Assembly: GCA_965262565.1 (NCBI GenBank)
Contig: CBDHFQ010000005.1
Location: 434,001-498,000 of the forward strand
Reading direction: 5' to 3'
Length of the DNA: 64,000 nt
Source: CBDHFQ01 sp965262565
GTDB lineage: Bacteria > Bacteroidota > Bacteroidia > J057
Shown: piece by piece, positions 36,427-46,353 of the stretch
Layout: each line of letters starts with the position of its first letter
Numbering within the stretch: position 1 is the stretch's first letter
Translations under genes and position numbers: made by a program
Notes under the pieces: generated by a model
What the model saw: the letters and a program-made list of their open reading frames with translations, nothing else
Database searches by the model: none
Told to the model about the DNA's origin: nothing

Positions 36427-37390
36427 GACGTTCCATCATTCCATAATCTGGAGCATATCTAATAGCTTTTCTCTTCTTTTCATATATTTGGGACAACACT
36501 GTAGCCATCTTTTGGGTGACTTCATTTATTGCTTCTTCAGGAAGTTCTTTCCCAGCATGAATTACCAAATCACTCTTTTCCGATACTTTGACAAACCAAG
36601 CTCTTTCGGAAGTGTCCAAAAAAGAAAAATGAACCAGGACTTGCTGTAACTCAGTTGTCGTTAAACTCCCTAAAGAATACAAATTAAAAGGATCCAGATA
36701 CGTTTTCCATAGGCTGTTGAGTTGTTGAAAATAAAGGACTTGCCGGGAAGACTGCTGCTCAAGAAGAGTTAGTTTATGCTTTACCTGTTCCCAGGATTTT
36801 TTGAGTTTATATAATTTCCACCATACAAGAACAGGTTTTTTTAAGGTGTAAAAGAGGGTAAAGCCGACCACACCTAGGATAATAATCCACAGAATAAAGT
36901 TTGTCAGATCTAAAGGGGTTTGAACGTATACTAATGCCTGATCTTTTCGGAAGGGAGTATTAAGAGGATTTCCATGTACCATTCTTACTAATGAGACCGT
37001 ATCACTCCGAACTTCCTGAAAGGCAGTATCCCGATCTGTCATCCATCCAAATTTGAATCGGACAGATTGTTCTTGTAGCAATTCAAAACTTTTAAGATAA
37101 ATATCATAGCTCTCAAGAATGAATTGCTCCTGATTCTTTCGAGAAATCCGAACTGTCCTTATCCAGTCAAAGGGCGCATATGCCAGAGAATATCGAGGAA
37201 ACTGAATAGAAGTTTCCGGGAGTTTTTCCACTTCACAGTGAAGCACTATGGGCATTCCCATAGAAAAAGAATCTGACTCAAACTTACATACAATACTATT
37301 AACCTGGGCCGATGCAGTAGAAAAGCAGGCCTGAAAAAGTAGAACACCTACATAAATTCTCAAGTTTTTTCTATTCCCTTTATGTATCAT
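36410..37390 (-). CDS. BatD-like membrane protein
   Basis: A 326-residue protein with signal peptide (~1-28), an extracytoplasmic beta-rich region (~30-155), one transmembrane helix (~160-182) and a helical cytoplasmic C-terminus (~185-326). This layout is like the BatD/DUF4381 proteins encoded next to DUF58 and MoxR genes, and the upstream neighbour here is indeed a DUF58 gene 14 bp away. The assignment rests on topology and context, since I see no diagnostic motif. Its last 17 bp overlap the 3' end of the convergent GNAT-nitrilase gene. Confidence 0.65.
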   Translation of the reverse strand: MIHKGNRKNLRIYVGVLLFQACFSTASAQVNSIVCKFESDSFSMGMPIVLHCEVEKLPETSIQFPRYSLAYAPFDWIRTVRISRKNQEQFILESYDIYLKSFELLQEQSVRFKFGWMTDRDTAFQEVRSDTVSLVRMVHGNPLNTPFRKDQALVYVQTPLDLTNFILWIIILGVVGFTLFYTLKKPVLVWWKLYKLKKSWEQVKHKLTLLEQQSSRQVLYFQQLNSLWKTYLDPFNLYSLGSLTTTELQQVLVHFSFLDTSERAWFVKVSEKSDLVIHAGKELPEEAINEVTQKMATVLSQIYEKKRKAIRYAPDYGMMERLSSST

Positions 37391-37404
37391 CCTAAAAATG
37401 TTAT

Positions 37405-38316
37405 TTAAGATCTTTTCCTCTTTCTAACTTTTCTGTGAATAAGTAACTTTTCCAGTACAGGTAAATAATTTTCTGTCACATTCACAGAAGCATAATCTAT
37501 TCCATGCTTATTCTTCAATTTTGTTAATTGCTCATCTAAATCTGCAAAATAATTTTGCATACTGTGGTTATACCTATGCCCAGCAACATTGACCCAACGA
37601 ATATGTCCACTTTCAAGTTCTTCTACAGGAATGATCGCTCTTTCTGCATAATCTAATTCCAGGGGATGATAGAGTCTAATTAGTATCACTTCATGTTTCC
37701 GATTTAGTTGGACCAGTGCTTGTTCATATTGGCTATCAATAAAATCAGATATGACGACCAGGATACATTTTTGTCTAAGGGTTAGCAGCAAAAAATTTAT
37801 AGCCAGAGCAATATTGGTTTTGGAGGAAGCCTTGTGATCTTTTAAAATATTGCGAATAATTTTAAGAATATATGTTCTGCCTCTTTTAGGTTTGTAGAAT
37901 TGTTCCAATGTATCTGTGAAAGTAGCTAATCCAAACTTATCCTGATTCTTTAAGGCGGAAAAAGCAAAAAGGGCCGCGATTTCTGCTCCTATGTTCTTTT
38001 TGGTATAGTAAGAAACACCAAATTCCTCTGAATCGCTGATATCAAATAAAACGAACAAATTCTGCTCTCTTTCTTCTTTGAACATCTTGATGTAAAGCTC
38101 TCCCATTCTGGCAGAAACATTCCAATCAATACTTCTTATATCATCTCCAGCCTGATAGGGCCTCACTTCTTCAAAGGCAAGTCCATTACCTTTAAAAGCA
38201 GCTTGATAATCACCGGCTAATGACGTATTTACAATTCTACGCGTCTTTATTTCCAGTCGCCTTACCTGTTGGAATAATCGTTGAGCAAGTTCTTCCTGAT
38301 TCGTTTCAGTTCTCAT
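37405..38316 (-). CDS. DUF58 domain-containing protein (short, soluble form)
   Basis: A 303-residue DUF58 protein without transmembrane helices. The defining motif [20 protein letters not shown] occurs at ~53-72, followed by a von Willebrand-like fold starting [13 protein letters not shown]58 proteins are usual partners of MoxR AAA+ ATPases and Bat proteins; here the MoxR gene is not in this cluster but at 54.7-55.8 kb. The ATG overlaps the thyA stop by 4 bp (ATGA), so translation is likely coupled. Confidence 0.9.
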   Translation of the reverse strand: MRTETNQEELAQRLFQQVRRLEIKTRRIVNTSLAGDYQAAFKGNGLAFEEVRPYQAGDDIRSIDWNVSARMGELYIKMFKEEREQNLFVLFDISDSEEFGVSYYTKKNIGAEIAALFAFSALKNQDKFGLATFTDTLEQFYKPKRGRTYILKIIRNILKDHKASSKTNIALAINFLLLTLRQKCILVVISDFIDSQYEQALVQLNRKHEVILIRLYHPLELDYAERAIIPVEELESGHIRWVNVAGHRYNHSMQNYFADLDEQLTKLKNKHGIDYASVNVTENYLPVLEKLLIHRKVRKRKRS

Positions 38317-39107
38317 ACGGCTACCGGTGCCTTGATGGTAGGATATGGTTGATAATCAACCAATTCAAAATCTTCATAAGTAAAATCAAAAAGAGAACTC
38401 ACCTCGGGATTCAATTTCATTTGGGGAAGTTTACGCGGAGTTCTGGAAAGTTGTTCTTTTACCTGATCTATATGATTGGAATAAATATGTGCATCACCAA
38501 AGGTATGAATAAAATCACCGGGCTTAAATCCTGTTACCTGTGCTACCATCAACGTCAGTAATGCATAAGAAGCAATATTAAAGGGAACTCCCAAAAATAA
38601 ATCTGCACTCCTCTGATACAATTGGCAGGAAAGTTTCCCATCTGCTACATAAAACTGGAACATAGTATGACAAGGTGGAAGGGCCATATATTCCAATTCC
38701 CCTACATTCCATGCATTGACGATCATTCTTCTGGAATGAGGCTTAGTTCTTAACAATTCCAGAACTTCCGAAATTTGATCTACTACTTTTCCATCAGCAC
38801 CATTCCAAGACCGCCATTGGACGCCATAAATAGGTCCCAAATCCCCATTTTCATCTGCCCAGGCATCCCAGATTTTCACTTTATGCGCTTGTAAATATTG
38901 AATATTACTCTCCCCACGAAGAAACCATAATAGTTCATATATGATCGATTTTAAATGAACTTTTTTTGTAGTAACTAATGGAAAGCCCTCACTTAAATCA
39001 AACCTCAATTGATAACCAAAAATAGAACGCGTTCCCGTACCGGTCCTATCTTCTTTCACATTCCCTTCATTCAGCACTTTTTCCAATAATTCCAAGTAAG
39101 CCTTCAT
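38313..39107 (-). CDS. thyA: Thymidylate synthase
   Basis: Makes dTMP from dUMP and methylenetetrahydrofolate. At 264 residues it has the same length as the E. coli enzyme, and the nucleophile Cys146 lies in [13 protein letters not shown] at the same position. [11 protein letters not shown] (21-31), the PIYGVQWR segment and the dUMP-binding [14 protein letters not shown] are complete. It is the first gene of a thyA-DUF58-BatD-like cluster. dTMP synthesis and the two downstream genes have no known link. Confidence 0.97.
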   Translation of the reverse strand: MKAYLELLEKVLNEGNVKEDRTGTGTRSIFGYQLRFDLSEGFPLVTTKKVHLKSIIYELLWFLRGESNIQYLQAHKVKIWDAWADENGDLGPIYGVQWRSWNGADGKVVDQISEVLELLRTKPHSRRMIVNAWNVGELEYMALPPCHTMFQFYVADGKLSCQLYQRSADLFLGVPFNIASYALLTLMVAQVTGFKPGDFIHTFGDAHIYSNHIDQVKEQLSRTPRKLPQMKLNPEVSSLFDFTYEDFELVDYQPYPTIKAPVAV

Positions 39108-39345
39108 ATCTTTCTTTAATTAGTTATTCTTTTTCTTCAGTGATGGGTAATAGCCATTGATAAAAATACGAAATGCCTTAAGAGGAAAAAAATAGTGTAG
39201 AAATTTCCTTTTATGGATTCCTTTATCATATTTGAATGAACATTTCATCCCTAACAAATCATTATTCGAAATGGTATATATCTATTAAATCTTTATGAAA
39301 TAATAGAGAATGGTTGTAGATTACCATATAAAACTCATTTTTTCA

Positions 39346-39843
39346 ATGGAAATGGATGTCCATATAGATAAACTAGACAAAAGGATTCTGGAGATCTTGA
39401 TCGCTGATGCAAGAACTCCATACCTGGAAATTGCCAGAGCTTGTAACGTATCGGGAGCTACCGTTCATCTGAGAATTCAAAAATTGGAGAAGATGGGAAT
39501 CATCGAAGGGTCGTATTTGAAGGTGAACTCCAAGAAGCTTGGAATGAGTCTATGTGTGTTTTTGGGTATCCACTTAGACAAGTGTCATAATTTAGATAGC
39601 ATTTCAGATAAGCTTCAGGAAATTCCAGAAGTAGTCGAATGTCATTACACCACCGGAGAATATGCCATTTTCATAAAAATGTATTGTGAAAATACAGCAC
39701 ATCTGAGACAGATTCTCATGGATAAGATCCAACCTATTCCCAATATCACCAGAACTGAAACATTCATTTCCCTTAAAGAAACATTTAAACGAGAACCTAG
39801 TATAAAAAATAACTCCTCCAGTCTAACGCTCGAAAATTCTTGA
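39346..39843 (+). CDS. Lrp/AsnC family transcriptional regulator
   Basis: From the ATG at 39346 this gives 165 residues, the family length, starting MEMDVHIDKLDKRILEIL. An upstream ATG (39310) would add 12 residues without family similarity. The N-terminal helix-turn-helix has DKRILEILIADARTPYLEI and GATVHLRIQKLEKMGIIEG; the C-terminal RAM-type effector domain has MSLCVFLGIHLDKC and VVECHYTTGEYAIFIKM. It probably responds to an amino acid. It precedes rpoN by 188 bp. Confidence 0.92.
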   Translation: MEMDVHIDKLDKRILEILIADARTPYLEIARACNVSGATVHLRIQKLEKMGIIEGSYLKVNSKKLGMSLCVFLGIHLDKCHNLDSISDKLQEIPEVVECHYTTGEYAIFIKMYCENTAHLRQILMDKIQPIPNITRTETFISLKETFKREPSIKNNSSSLTLENS

Positions 39844-39870
39844 TAACTCCATCATATCCAAATATTTCTG

Positions 39871-39882
39871 AGAGGCACCTCT
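39871..39882. repeat. 12-bp near-symmetric repeat AGAGG-CA-CCTCT
   Basis: Perfect 5-bp arms around CA, 27 bp after the Lrp stop and upstream of rpoN. Could be an operator core; too short to claim more. Confidence 0.25.
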
Positions 39883-40031
39883 AACAAAAATAATGCCAAA
39901 CCCAAAATTATATCATTTTATTTCTTGTATATTAAGATTAAATGTGCCATCTTGCTTGTAGATAGCGGCATAACTTCAGAGGAATAGATGAAATCTTACA
40001 CGGGTTAAGTTAAAAAAAACGGTTAACGTAT

Positions 40032-41504
40032 ATGTTAAAGCAGAATCAGCAGCTGAAATTGTTGCAGAAAATTTCTCCGCAACAAATTCAATTCATCAAA
40101 CTACTGCAGGTGCCAACTTCTGTTCTTGATCAAAGAATAAAAGAGGAAATTGAAAAAAATCCTGCCTTAGAAGATGAACAAATTGCTTTTAGAGAAGAAG
40201 CCAAAAACGAATATGAGGACTTGGATAAAAAGACGGATGAACCAAGCAGTGAAGAACAAGAAAGTATAAACCAGGAGCTAAACCTGGAGGAGTATCTTGC
40301 TAATGATTATTACGATTATAGAACGCGTCTGCCGCAAGGGAATGATGATGACGAAGATGAATATGAAGCACCTATCGTCCAAATGAAATCTCTGTATGAT
40401 CAGTTGGCTGACCAGTTGGCATTACTTAATCTTACCGAAATTCAGGAAGCTATAGGAGATCACATTATAGGAAGCATAGATGAAGATGGATATTTAAGGC
40501 GTCCAGTGAAAGCCATCGTCCATGATATGGCTTTCCGATATGGCATAACTACTACGCAAGATGAAGTTCAGGAAGTGCTGACAAAAATTCAATCCTTTGA
40601 TCCTCCGGGAATAGGAGCAAGAGATCTTCAAGAATGCCTTCTACTTCAACTCAAAAGAAAGGAACAGGATAATTACACCCAACTCGCCACAAAAATCATC
40701 GAGAAGTATTTTGCAGAGTTTACCAAAAAGCATTTTAACAAGCTCCGTTCTCGAATGGGCATCAATGAGGAAGAACTAAAGGAGATTTATGAGATTATCA
40801 CTAAGCTAAATCCCAAACCAGGTGAATCTCAATCCATTATTAAACACGAATACATCATTCCCGATTTTATATTGACTACTGAGAATGGAAAAGTCAATAT
40901 CAGATTAAACAGCAGAAATGCGCCGGATTTAAAGGTAAGCAGAAATTACCTGAATATGTACAATGAGTACAGACGCATGGAAAAAGACAGGCGCTCCCCG
41001 AAAGTTAAAGAAACCCTGGATTTTGTGAAGTCCAGAATAGAAGCTGCTCAGTGGTTCATCGATGCTATTCGTCAGAGGCAATTCACTTTGTTGAATACCA
41101 TGGAAACGATTGCTGAAAAACAAGAAGCTTTTTTTCGCTCAGGTGGAGATGAGAAAAGGTTGCGTCCTATGATTCTCAAAGATATTGCTGACGAAATCGG
41201 GATGGATATTTCTACGGTAAGTAGGGTAGCTAATAGTAAATACGTACAAACAGATTTTGGTATTTATCCACTGAAATTCTTTTTCACTGAAGGGATAGAA
41301 ACTGAAGATGGCATGGTCTCTAATAGAGAGGTCAAGAAAGCCTTACAGGAAATTATAGATGGAGAAAGTAAGCGTAAACCCCTTTCTGATGATAAAATAG
41401 CTGCTATGTTAAAGGATAAAGGGTATAACATCGCACGAAGAACAGTAGCCAAATATCGAGAACAATTGGGAGTACCTGTAGCAAGACTTAGAAAAGAAGT
41501 CTAA
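40032..41504 (+). CDS. rpoN: RNA polymerase sigma-54 factor
   Basis: A 490-residue sigma-54. Region I is the Gln/Leu-rich N-terminus (QNQQLKLLQKISPQQIQFI) that contacts activators; region II is acidic (~50-120); region III contains the core-binding domain, and the C-terminus has the RpoN box ARRTVAKYRE (~471-480) that reads the -24 promoter element. The HTH segment DISTVSRVANSKYVQT precedes it. All parts are present, so it should be functional. No sigma-54 activator (NtrC-type) gene is in the window. A VOC gene starts 3 bp after the stop. Confidence 0.96.
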   Translation: MLKQNQQLKLLQKISPQQIQFIKLLQVPTSVLDQRIKEEIEKNPALEDEQIAFREEAKNEYEDLDKKTDEPSSEEQESINQELNLEEYLANDYYDYRTRLPQGNDDDEDEYEAPIVQMKSLYDQLADQLALLNLTEIQEAIGDHIIGSIDEDGYLRRPVKAIVHDMAFRYGITTTQDEVQEVLTKIQSFDPPGIGARDLQECLLLQLKRKEQDNYTQLATKIIEKYFAEFTKKHFNKLRSRMGINEEELKEIYEIITKLNPKPGESQSIIKHEYIIPDFILTTENGKVNIRLNSRNAPDLKVSRNYLNMYNEYRRMEKDRRSPKVKETLDFVKSRIEAAQWFIDAIRQRQFTLLNTMETIAEKQEAFFRSGGDEKRLRPMILKDIADEIGMDISTVSRVANSKYVQTDFGIYPLKFFFTEGIETEDGMVSNREVKKALQEIIDGESKRKPLSDDKIAAMLKDKGYNIARRTVAKYREQLGVPVARLRKEV

Positions 41505-41507
41505 CGC

Positions 41508-41903
41508 ATGAGAAAGCTCACTCACATCAAGGAAAGCTGTTTATATGTAAAAGATCTGGCCTCAGCAAAACAATTTTATGGAGAGATATTAGAATTGCCA
41601 TTAATTAGTTATGTTGAGGGAAGACATGTATTCTTCCGCATTGGTCAAGATGTATTACTTTTATTTAATGCAGCAGTTACCAAATTGGAAGAAGAATTAC
41701 CTCCTCATTTTGGGCAAGGAAATCAACACATTGCCTTTGAATGTCCCCTGGAAGCCTATGAATCCTGGAAACAATATCTCATAGAAAAAGGTATCGAGAT
41801 CGAACATGAAGCTAAGTGGGGAAGTAATTATCGATCTTTCTATTTCCGGGATTATGAAGAGAATGTATTAGAAATCGTACAGCCTGGTATGTGGGGTGGA
41901 TAG
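41508..41903 (+). CDS. VOC family (glyoxalase-like) protein
   Basis: A 131-residue protein of the vicinal oxygen chelate fold, with paired beta-alpha-beta-beta-beta modules: THIKESCLYVKDLASAKQFY at the start, IAFECPLEAY in the middle and SFYFRDYEENVLEIVQPG at the end. Metal ligands are likely His5 and Glu residues near the end of each module. The chemistry (lyase, dioxygenase or resistance) cannot be told. It is 3 bp after rpoN and its end overlaps the next gene if the GTG start of that gene is used. Confidence 0.85.
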   Translation: MRKLTHIKESCLYVKDLASAKQFYGEILELPLISYVEGRHVFFRIGQDVLLLFNAAVTKLEEELPPHFGQGNQHIAFECPLEAYESWKQYLIEKGIEIEHEAKWGSNYRSFYFRDYEENVLEIVQPGMWGG

Positions 41904-41943
41904 GGTAGCTGTAGGCCTGGCAATAGCTCATTGGCACCAACAA

Positions 41944-42840
41944 ATGAAAGGAATACCTATATACAACGACATTAATGATCTCCATCGGCTTACAGGTTCT
42001 GCATTGAGGACTGACAATCCCCTTTTCCATTGTTTTGACATGGCTCATGCGAATGATTTGACTAATAACGATCTTCTCCCTCATCGAGCAGATTTTTTTA
42101 CCCTTGCTCTTAGCTCTGGAACTAAAGGTCTTACCTATACCTTAAACGGGAACACCTTCCAATGCCCTAAACATTTTATTCTATGTGTAGCTCCTGGACA
42201 AATTGCAACCTGGGAGAAAACAGATCAATGGTTTGGATACTGTACTTTCTTTAAAACTGAATTTATACAAGTACAAGAAAAGGTTAATTTCTTGACTCAA
42301 TATCCATTTTTTAATATCAGTGAAACAAACTTTTTTCCCCTGGAACGTGGGATAGATCAAGACTTAACCGCCTTATTCCAACAAATCCTGAAAGAGCAAA
42401 CAACAAAAAGGCCATTTAGCATGGAGATTATTCGCGCCCTCTTTCAAACGATTCTATGGAATGTTAGAAGAATCTACGAAGATTCTATTCAACATAATTC
42501 TTCCATTAGAGCTAGCGCTGTCCTTACTGCTCAATTTCAATTTCTCGTCAATGAACATTTTCTAGAGTTAACTAAAGTAGAAGAATATGCAGAACTTATG
42601 CATATCTCTGCTAATCATTTAAGCCAAACTGTTAAGCAAACTACCGGGAAAACCGCTAAAAGCATCATCAATGAACGCAGGTTGAATGAGGCAAAATTTT
42701 TGCTGGCCTATACTGATCATCAAATTGGAGCTATCGCCTATTACCTAAACTTCTCAGAGCCTACCCATTTTACCAAATTGTTTAAAAAGCATGTGAGTAC
42801 CACTCCTCAATTATATCGATCCAAGCATCAATTGACATGA
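41944..42840 (+). CDS. AraC family transcriptional regulator
   Basis: A 298-residue regulator from the ATG at 41944 (MKGIPIYNDI); an in-frame GTG at 41896 would add 16 residues and overlap the VOC gene. The N-terminal half is a cupin-type ligand domain (KHFILCVAPGQIATW). The C-terminal ~100 residues carry two helix-turn-helix units: EYAELMHISANHLSQTVKQT and IGAIAYYLNFSEPTHFTKLF. The ligand is unknown. It converges on the SDR gene at a 6-bp gap. Confidence 0.9.
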   Translation: MKGIPIYNDINDLHRLTGSALRTDNPLFHCFDMAHANDLTNNDLLPHRADFFTLALSSGTKGLTYTLNGNTFQCPKHFILCVAPGQIATWEKTDQWFGYCTFFKTEFIQVQEKVNFLTQYPFFNISETNFFPLERGIDQDLTALFQQILKEQTTKRPFSMEIIRALFQTILWNVRRIYEDSIQHNSSIRASAVLTAQFQFLVNEHFLELTKVEEYAELMHISANHLSQTVKQTTGKTAKSIINERRLNEAKFLLAYTDHQIGAIAYYLNFSEPTHFTKLFKKHVSTTPQLYRSKHQLT

Positions 42841-42846
42841 AAATTG

Positions 42847-43578
42847 CTACCATGGGAGCGGCTGCATATCCCTGAAAAATTCCCCAGTAGGCCCATCATC
42901 CGGTAGCGTAGCTGCCCACACAATTCCTTCTACTGCTTCATCTACAGATCTTGCGCCCATCTCTTTCATCCCTGGGGCGGTAGCTACAAATCCAGGACAA
43001 ATGGCATTGATGAGTATATTTTCTTCTTTGAACTGCCTGGCAAACTTCACCGTCAAGCCGTTCAATGCCAGTTTTGAAATTCCATAGGAAGAGACAATAG
43101 CCGGATGCACTCCTAATCCGAATACGGGATCTCCGAAAGATCCTGCACCACTGGAAATATTTACTACTCGGGGGTGCTCACTTTTCTTCAATAGAGAGTA
43201 AAAAGCCTGAATCATTCGCCAAGCTCCATATAGATTTGTCTCCAATGTATTTTTAGATACGTCAATATCTGTTTCTAAGGGATGTACCCCCATATCAAAG
43301 CCCGCTCCTGCATTATTAATCAACACATCTAATCGTCCAAACTCTTCTTCTACCTGTCTAGCTAATTGATTGACGCTTTCCCTATCTGTAATGTCCAGTG
43401 GAAAAGAGTTCATATTGCTATCTTCCCCCAACTTCTCTACTAATGCTTCCGCTTTCTCCACTTTCCTGGCAGTGATAATTATATGAAAGTCTTTTTCCAG
43501 AAATGCTTTAGCTATTCCGAATCCAATCCCTTCTTCTCTTGAAACGCCCGTAATCAATACTATTCTTTTTGAGGTCAT
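42847..43578 (-). CDS. SDR family NAD(P)-dependent oxidoreductase
   Basis: A classical short-chain dehydrogenase, ~243 residues from the ATG at 43578 (MTSKRIVLITG), which is a better start than the ATG at 43605. It has the nucleotide motif TGVSREEGIGFGIA, NNAGAG, the catalytic Ser in VNISSGAG and the YGISK active-site pair, then PGFVATAPG. The spacing within the glycine motif is longer than the common TGxxxGIG. Substrate unknown. It is the single gene on the minus strand between the AraC gene and gcvT. Confidence 0.9.
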   Translation of the reverse strand: MTSKRIVLITGVSREEGIGFGIAKAFLEKDFHIIITARKVEKAEALVEKLGEDSNMNSFPLDITDRESVNQLARQVEEEFGRLDVLINNAGAGFDMGVHPLETDIDVSKNTLETNLYGAWRMIQAFYSLLKKSEHPRVVNISSGAGSFGDPVFGLGVHPAIVSSYGISKLALNGLTVKFARQFKEENILINAICPGFVATAPGMKEMGARSVDEAVEGIVWAATLPDDGPTGEFFRDMQPLPW

Positions 43579-43806
43579 ATTTTTGATTATTGTTTTATCA
43601 AACAAAAATATTCGAATTGGAAGCAGAATTAATTATACATTTTCAGGAAATGTTGGCCAAAATCTTGGAAGAGGCCCCTAACAAAAAATGAAAATCACCT
43701 TCCTACTGCCATCAATCATCTGACATCAACAACAAACAAGGACAATCAATAAATCCAAGTTGAACGGATCTAAAGAAATATCGCGATAGAATTTGATACC
43801 TTCTAC

Positions 43807-44898
43807 TTACTTCCGAATAAAAGGTGTTTTCACTACCCTCACCGAACAAGCCTTATTCCGAATTTGTACCGCCAGTTCTGTTCCAGGCTTAGCAAGGCTC
43901 GTTGGCACATATCCTAACCCAATCCCTTTATTTAACACCGGACTTAAGGAACCAGATGTTATTTCTCCTACTGCCTCCCCTTCATGCAATATCTTGTAAC
44001 CTGACCTGGGAATTCCTCTATCTTCCATCTCCAGGCCTACTAACTTCCTACTTATTCCTGCTGCTTTTGAGGCCGCAATTTGCTCGCTCCCATTAAAAGA
44101 TCCTTTTTTCAGCTTTGTAATCCAACCTAAACCAGCCTCGATAGGAGAGGTTTGATCATTAATATCATTTCCATATAACATATATCCCATTTCCAATCTC
44201 AGCGTATCCCTCGCTCCTAAGCCCACAGGCACTAATCCATGACCTTCTCCACTTTCCATTAATATATCCCAAATCCGCTGTGCATGTTCCTGATAGAGAA
44301 AGATTTCAAACGTACGCTCTCCTGTATATCCCGTTGTAGCAATTAATGTTTTCTCGGCTCCCTGAAAGGTTTCTTTATAACATTCATAGGTTCCCATCGT
44401 GGAAAGATCCCTGGAAGTGAGTGGCTGTAAAATACTCTCTGCCTTGGGGCCAGATAAAGCGAGCAGCGCTGTACGGTCCGAAACATCTATCATTTCAGCG
44501 TCCATCGTATTACTTTTGGATATCCATTCCCAATCTTTCTGAATATTCGCAGCATTTACTACCAGCATGTATTGATCCTCTCGAATATGGTACACGATCA
44601 TATCATCGACAATTCCTCCCTCATGATTTGGTAAACAGGCATATTGAGCTTTCCCGTCCGGTAATGTGCTGGCATCGTTTGAACTGACTTTCTGAATCAA
44701 TGCTAATGCTTTCGGACCTCTGATAATAAATTCTCCCATATGTGATACATCAAACAAGCCTGCTTCCTCGCGGACTTTCATATGTTCCGACTTTTCACTC
44801 TGATATTTTATGGGCATATCGTATCCTGCAAAAGAAAAAAACCTGGCACCTAGTGCGGCATGAGTTTGGTGAAGGGGTACTTGTTTTATCATGGACAA
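43807..44898 (-). CDS. gcvT: Aminomethyltransferase (glycine cleavage T protein)
   Basis: A 363-residue GcvT that takes the methylene group from the H-protein lipoyl arm to tetrahydrofolate, releasing ammonia. The start MSMIKQVPLHQTHAALGARF and the family parts FDVSHMGEF and LIATTGYTGERTFEI are complete, with a normal C-terminus (GYVPTSLAKPGTELAVQIRN). The P and H genes are not in this window. The upstream region is shared with rarA, which is divergent. Confidence 0.95.
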   Translation of the reverse strand: MSMIKQVPLHQTHAALGARFFSFAGYDMPIKYQSEKSEHMKVREEAGLFDVSHMGEFIIRGPKALALIQKVSSNDASTLPDGKAQYACLPNHEGGIVDDMIVYHIREDQYMLVVNAANIQKDWEWISKSNTMDAEMIDVSDRTALLALSGPKAESILQPLTSRDLSTMGTYECYKETFQGAEKTLIATTGYTGERTFEIFLYQEHAQRIWDILMESGEGHGLVPVGLGARDTLRLEMGYMLYGNDINDQTSPIEAGLGWITKLKKGSFNGSEQIAASKAAGISRKLVGLEMEDRGIPRSGYKILHEGEAVGEITSGSLSPVLNKGIGLGYVPTSLAKPGTELAVQIRNKACSVRVVKTPFIRK

Positions 44899-44996
44899 AA
44901 ATTAATCAACTTTGAATTAAATAAGCAACTGTAATTCCCAGATATAGTTGCCTAATATCCATTCTCTCCTTCCCTAACAAAATGTATATTCGCTGT

Positions 44997-46265
44997 ATGG
45001 ATTTGTTCGATAATTATACTCATTTACCTCCTTTGGCTGAACGCGTTAGACCCCAAACGTTAGAAGAGGTAGTAGGGCAACACCACTTACTCGACATGGA
45101 TAGTCCTTTTATGCGGGCAGTACAACGGAAACGTATTCCTTCCATGATCTTTTGGGGTCCTCCAGGAGTAGGTAAAACCACATTGGCACAAATTATCGCC
45201 AAAACCGCAGAACGTCCTTTCCGTCAGCTTAGTGCTGTCCAGTCCGGAGTCAAAGATGTGAGAGAAGTCCTTCATTTTGCCAGAGGGAGACCGGGAACTG
45301 TTCTGTTTATAGATGAAATTCACAGATTCAACAAAGCTCAGCAAGATTCATTATTGGGAGCAGTAGAAAAAGGAATCGTGACGTTAATTGGAGCTACTAC
45401 TGAAAATCCTTCTTTTGAGGTTAATTCTGCTTTGCTTTCCAGGATGCAAGTCTATACGCTCTATCCCCTTACAGAAGAGGAGGTGAGAGTTCTTCTGGAA
45501 CAAGCGATCCATAAAGACGAACCACTATCAACCCGGAACATAGAATTGAAGGAAATCAGTGCATTATATCGAATATCGGGAGGGGATGCGAGGAAGAGTT
45601 TAGCTTTATTGGAGATTTTTGTCAATGTTCATAAAGATGATCCTATTATCCTTACAGATGAAGCCCTCGTGGCAACTACTCAGGAACATATTGCGCTATA
45701 TGATAAAAGTGGAGAGCAGCATTACGATCTCATTTCGGCCTTTATCAAATCTGTGAGAGGCGGTCAACCACATGCCGCCATTTATTATCTGGCCAGAATG
45801 TTAGATGGTGGAGAAGATATTAAGTTTATTGCGAGGCGATTAATTATTCTGGCTGCGGAAGATATAGGCAATGCTAATCCCAACGCATTGTTACTTGCCA
45901 ATGCTTGCTTTCAATCTGTAAGTGTGATCGGAATGCCAGAAGCCAGAATTATTTTAGCACAGGCCACCACTTATTTAGCTACATCGGAAAAAAGTAATGC
46001 CGCATATTCAGCCATTAATGAGGCGATGAGATTTGTGAAAGACGCCTCCCCTCATTCTGTCCCATTGCATTTGAGAAATGCGCCTACAACAATGATGAAG
46101 AACATGGGATATGGCAAAGGATATAAATATTCTCATGAATTTGAGGGGAAGGAAGGGCATCAGGAATACATGCCTGAAGGGTTAGAAGAGAAAAAATTTT
46201 ATTTTCCTAAACCTATTGGGACGGAAATGAAAATTCGTAAATTCTTGGAAGAAAAGTGGAACTAA
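44997..46265 (+). CDS. rarA: Replication-associated recombination protein A
   Basis: An AAA+ clamp-loader-like ATPase (MgsA/RarA) that works on stalled replication forks, ~422 residues from ATG 44997 (MDLFDNYTHLPPLAERVRP). Walker A GPPGVGKT (54-61), Walker B VLFIDEIHRFNKAQQD, then the sensor and tetramerisation regions (RMLDGGEDIKFIARRLIILA). Length and ends are typical. An upstream ATG at 44982 adds five residues without family support. Confidence 0.95.
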   Translation: MDLFDNYTHLPPLAERVRPQTLEEVVGQHHLLDMDSPFMRAVQRKRIPSMIFWGPPGVGKTTLAQIIAKTAERPFRQLSAVQSGVKDVREVLHFARGRPGTVLFIDEIHRFNKAQQDSLLGAVEKGIVTLIGATTENPSFEVNSALLSRMQVYTLYPLTEEEVRVLLEQAIHKDEPLSTRNIELKEISALYRISGGDARKSLALLEIFVNVHKDDPIILTDEALVATTQEHIALYDKSGEQHYDLISAFIKSVRGGQPHAAIYYLARMLDGGEDIKFIARRLIILAAEDIGNANPNALLLANACFQSVSVIGMPEARIILAQATTYLATSEKSNAAYSAINEAMRFVKDASPHSVPLHLRNAPTTMMKNMGYGKGYKYSHEFEGKEGHQEYMPEGLEEKKFYFPKPIGTEMKIRKFLEEKWN

Positions 46266-46353
46266 TATATTTCACTTCCCAGATGCAACTTTATTTTCTT
46301 TTCAATCCTCTATTAAGTGGGAAAACTTTACATATAATAATTATTCAAGTGTC

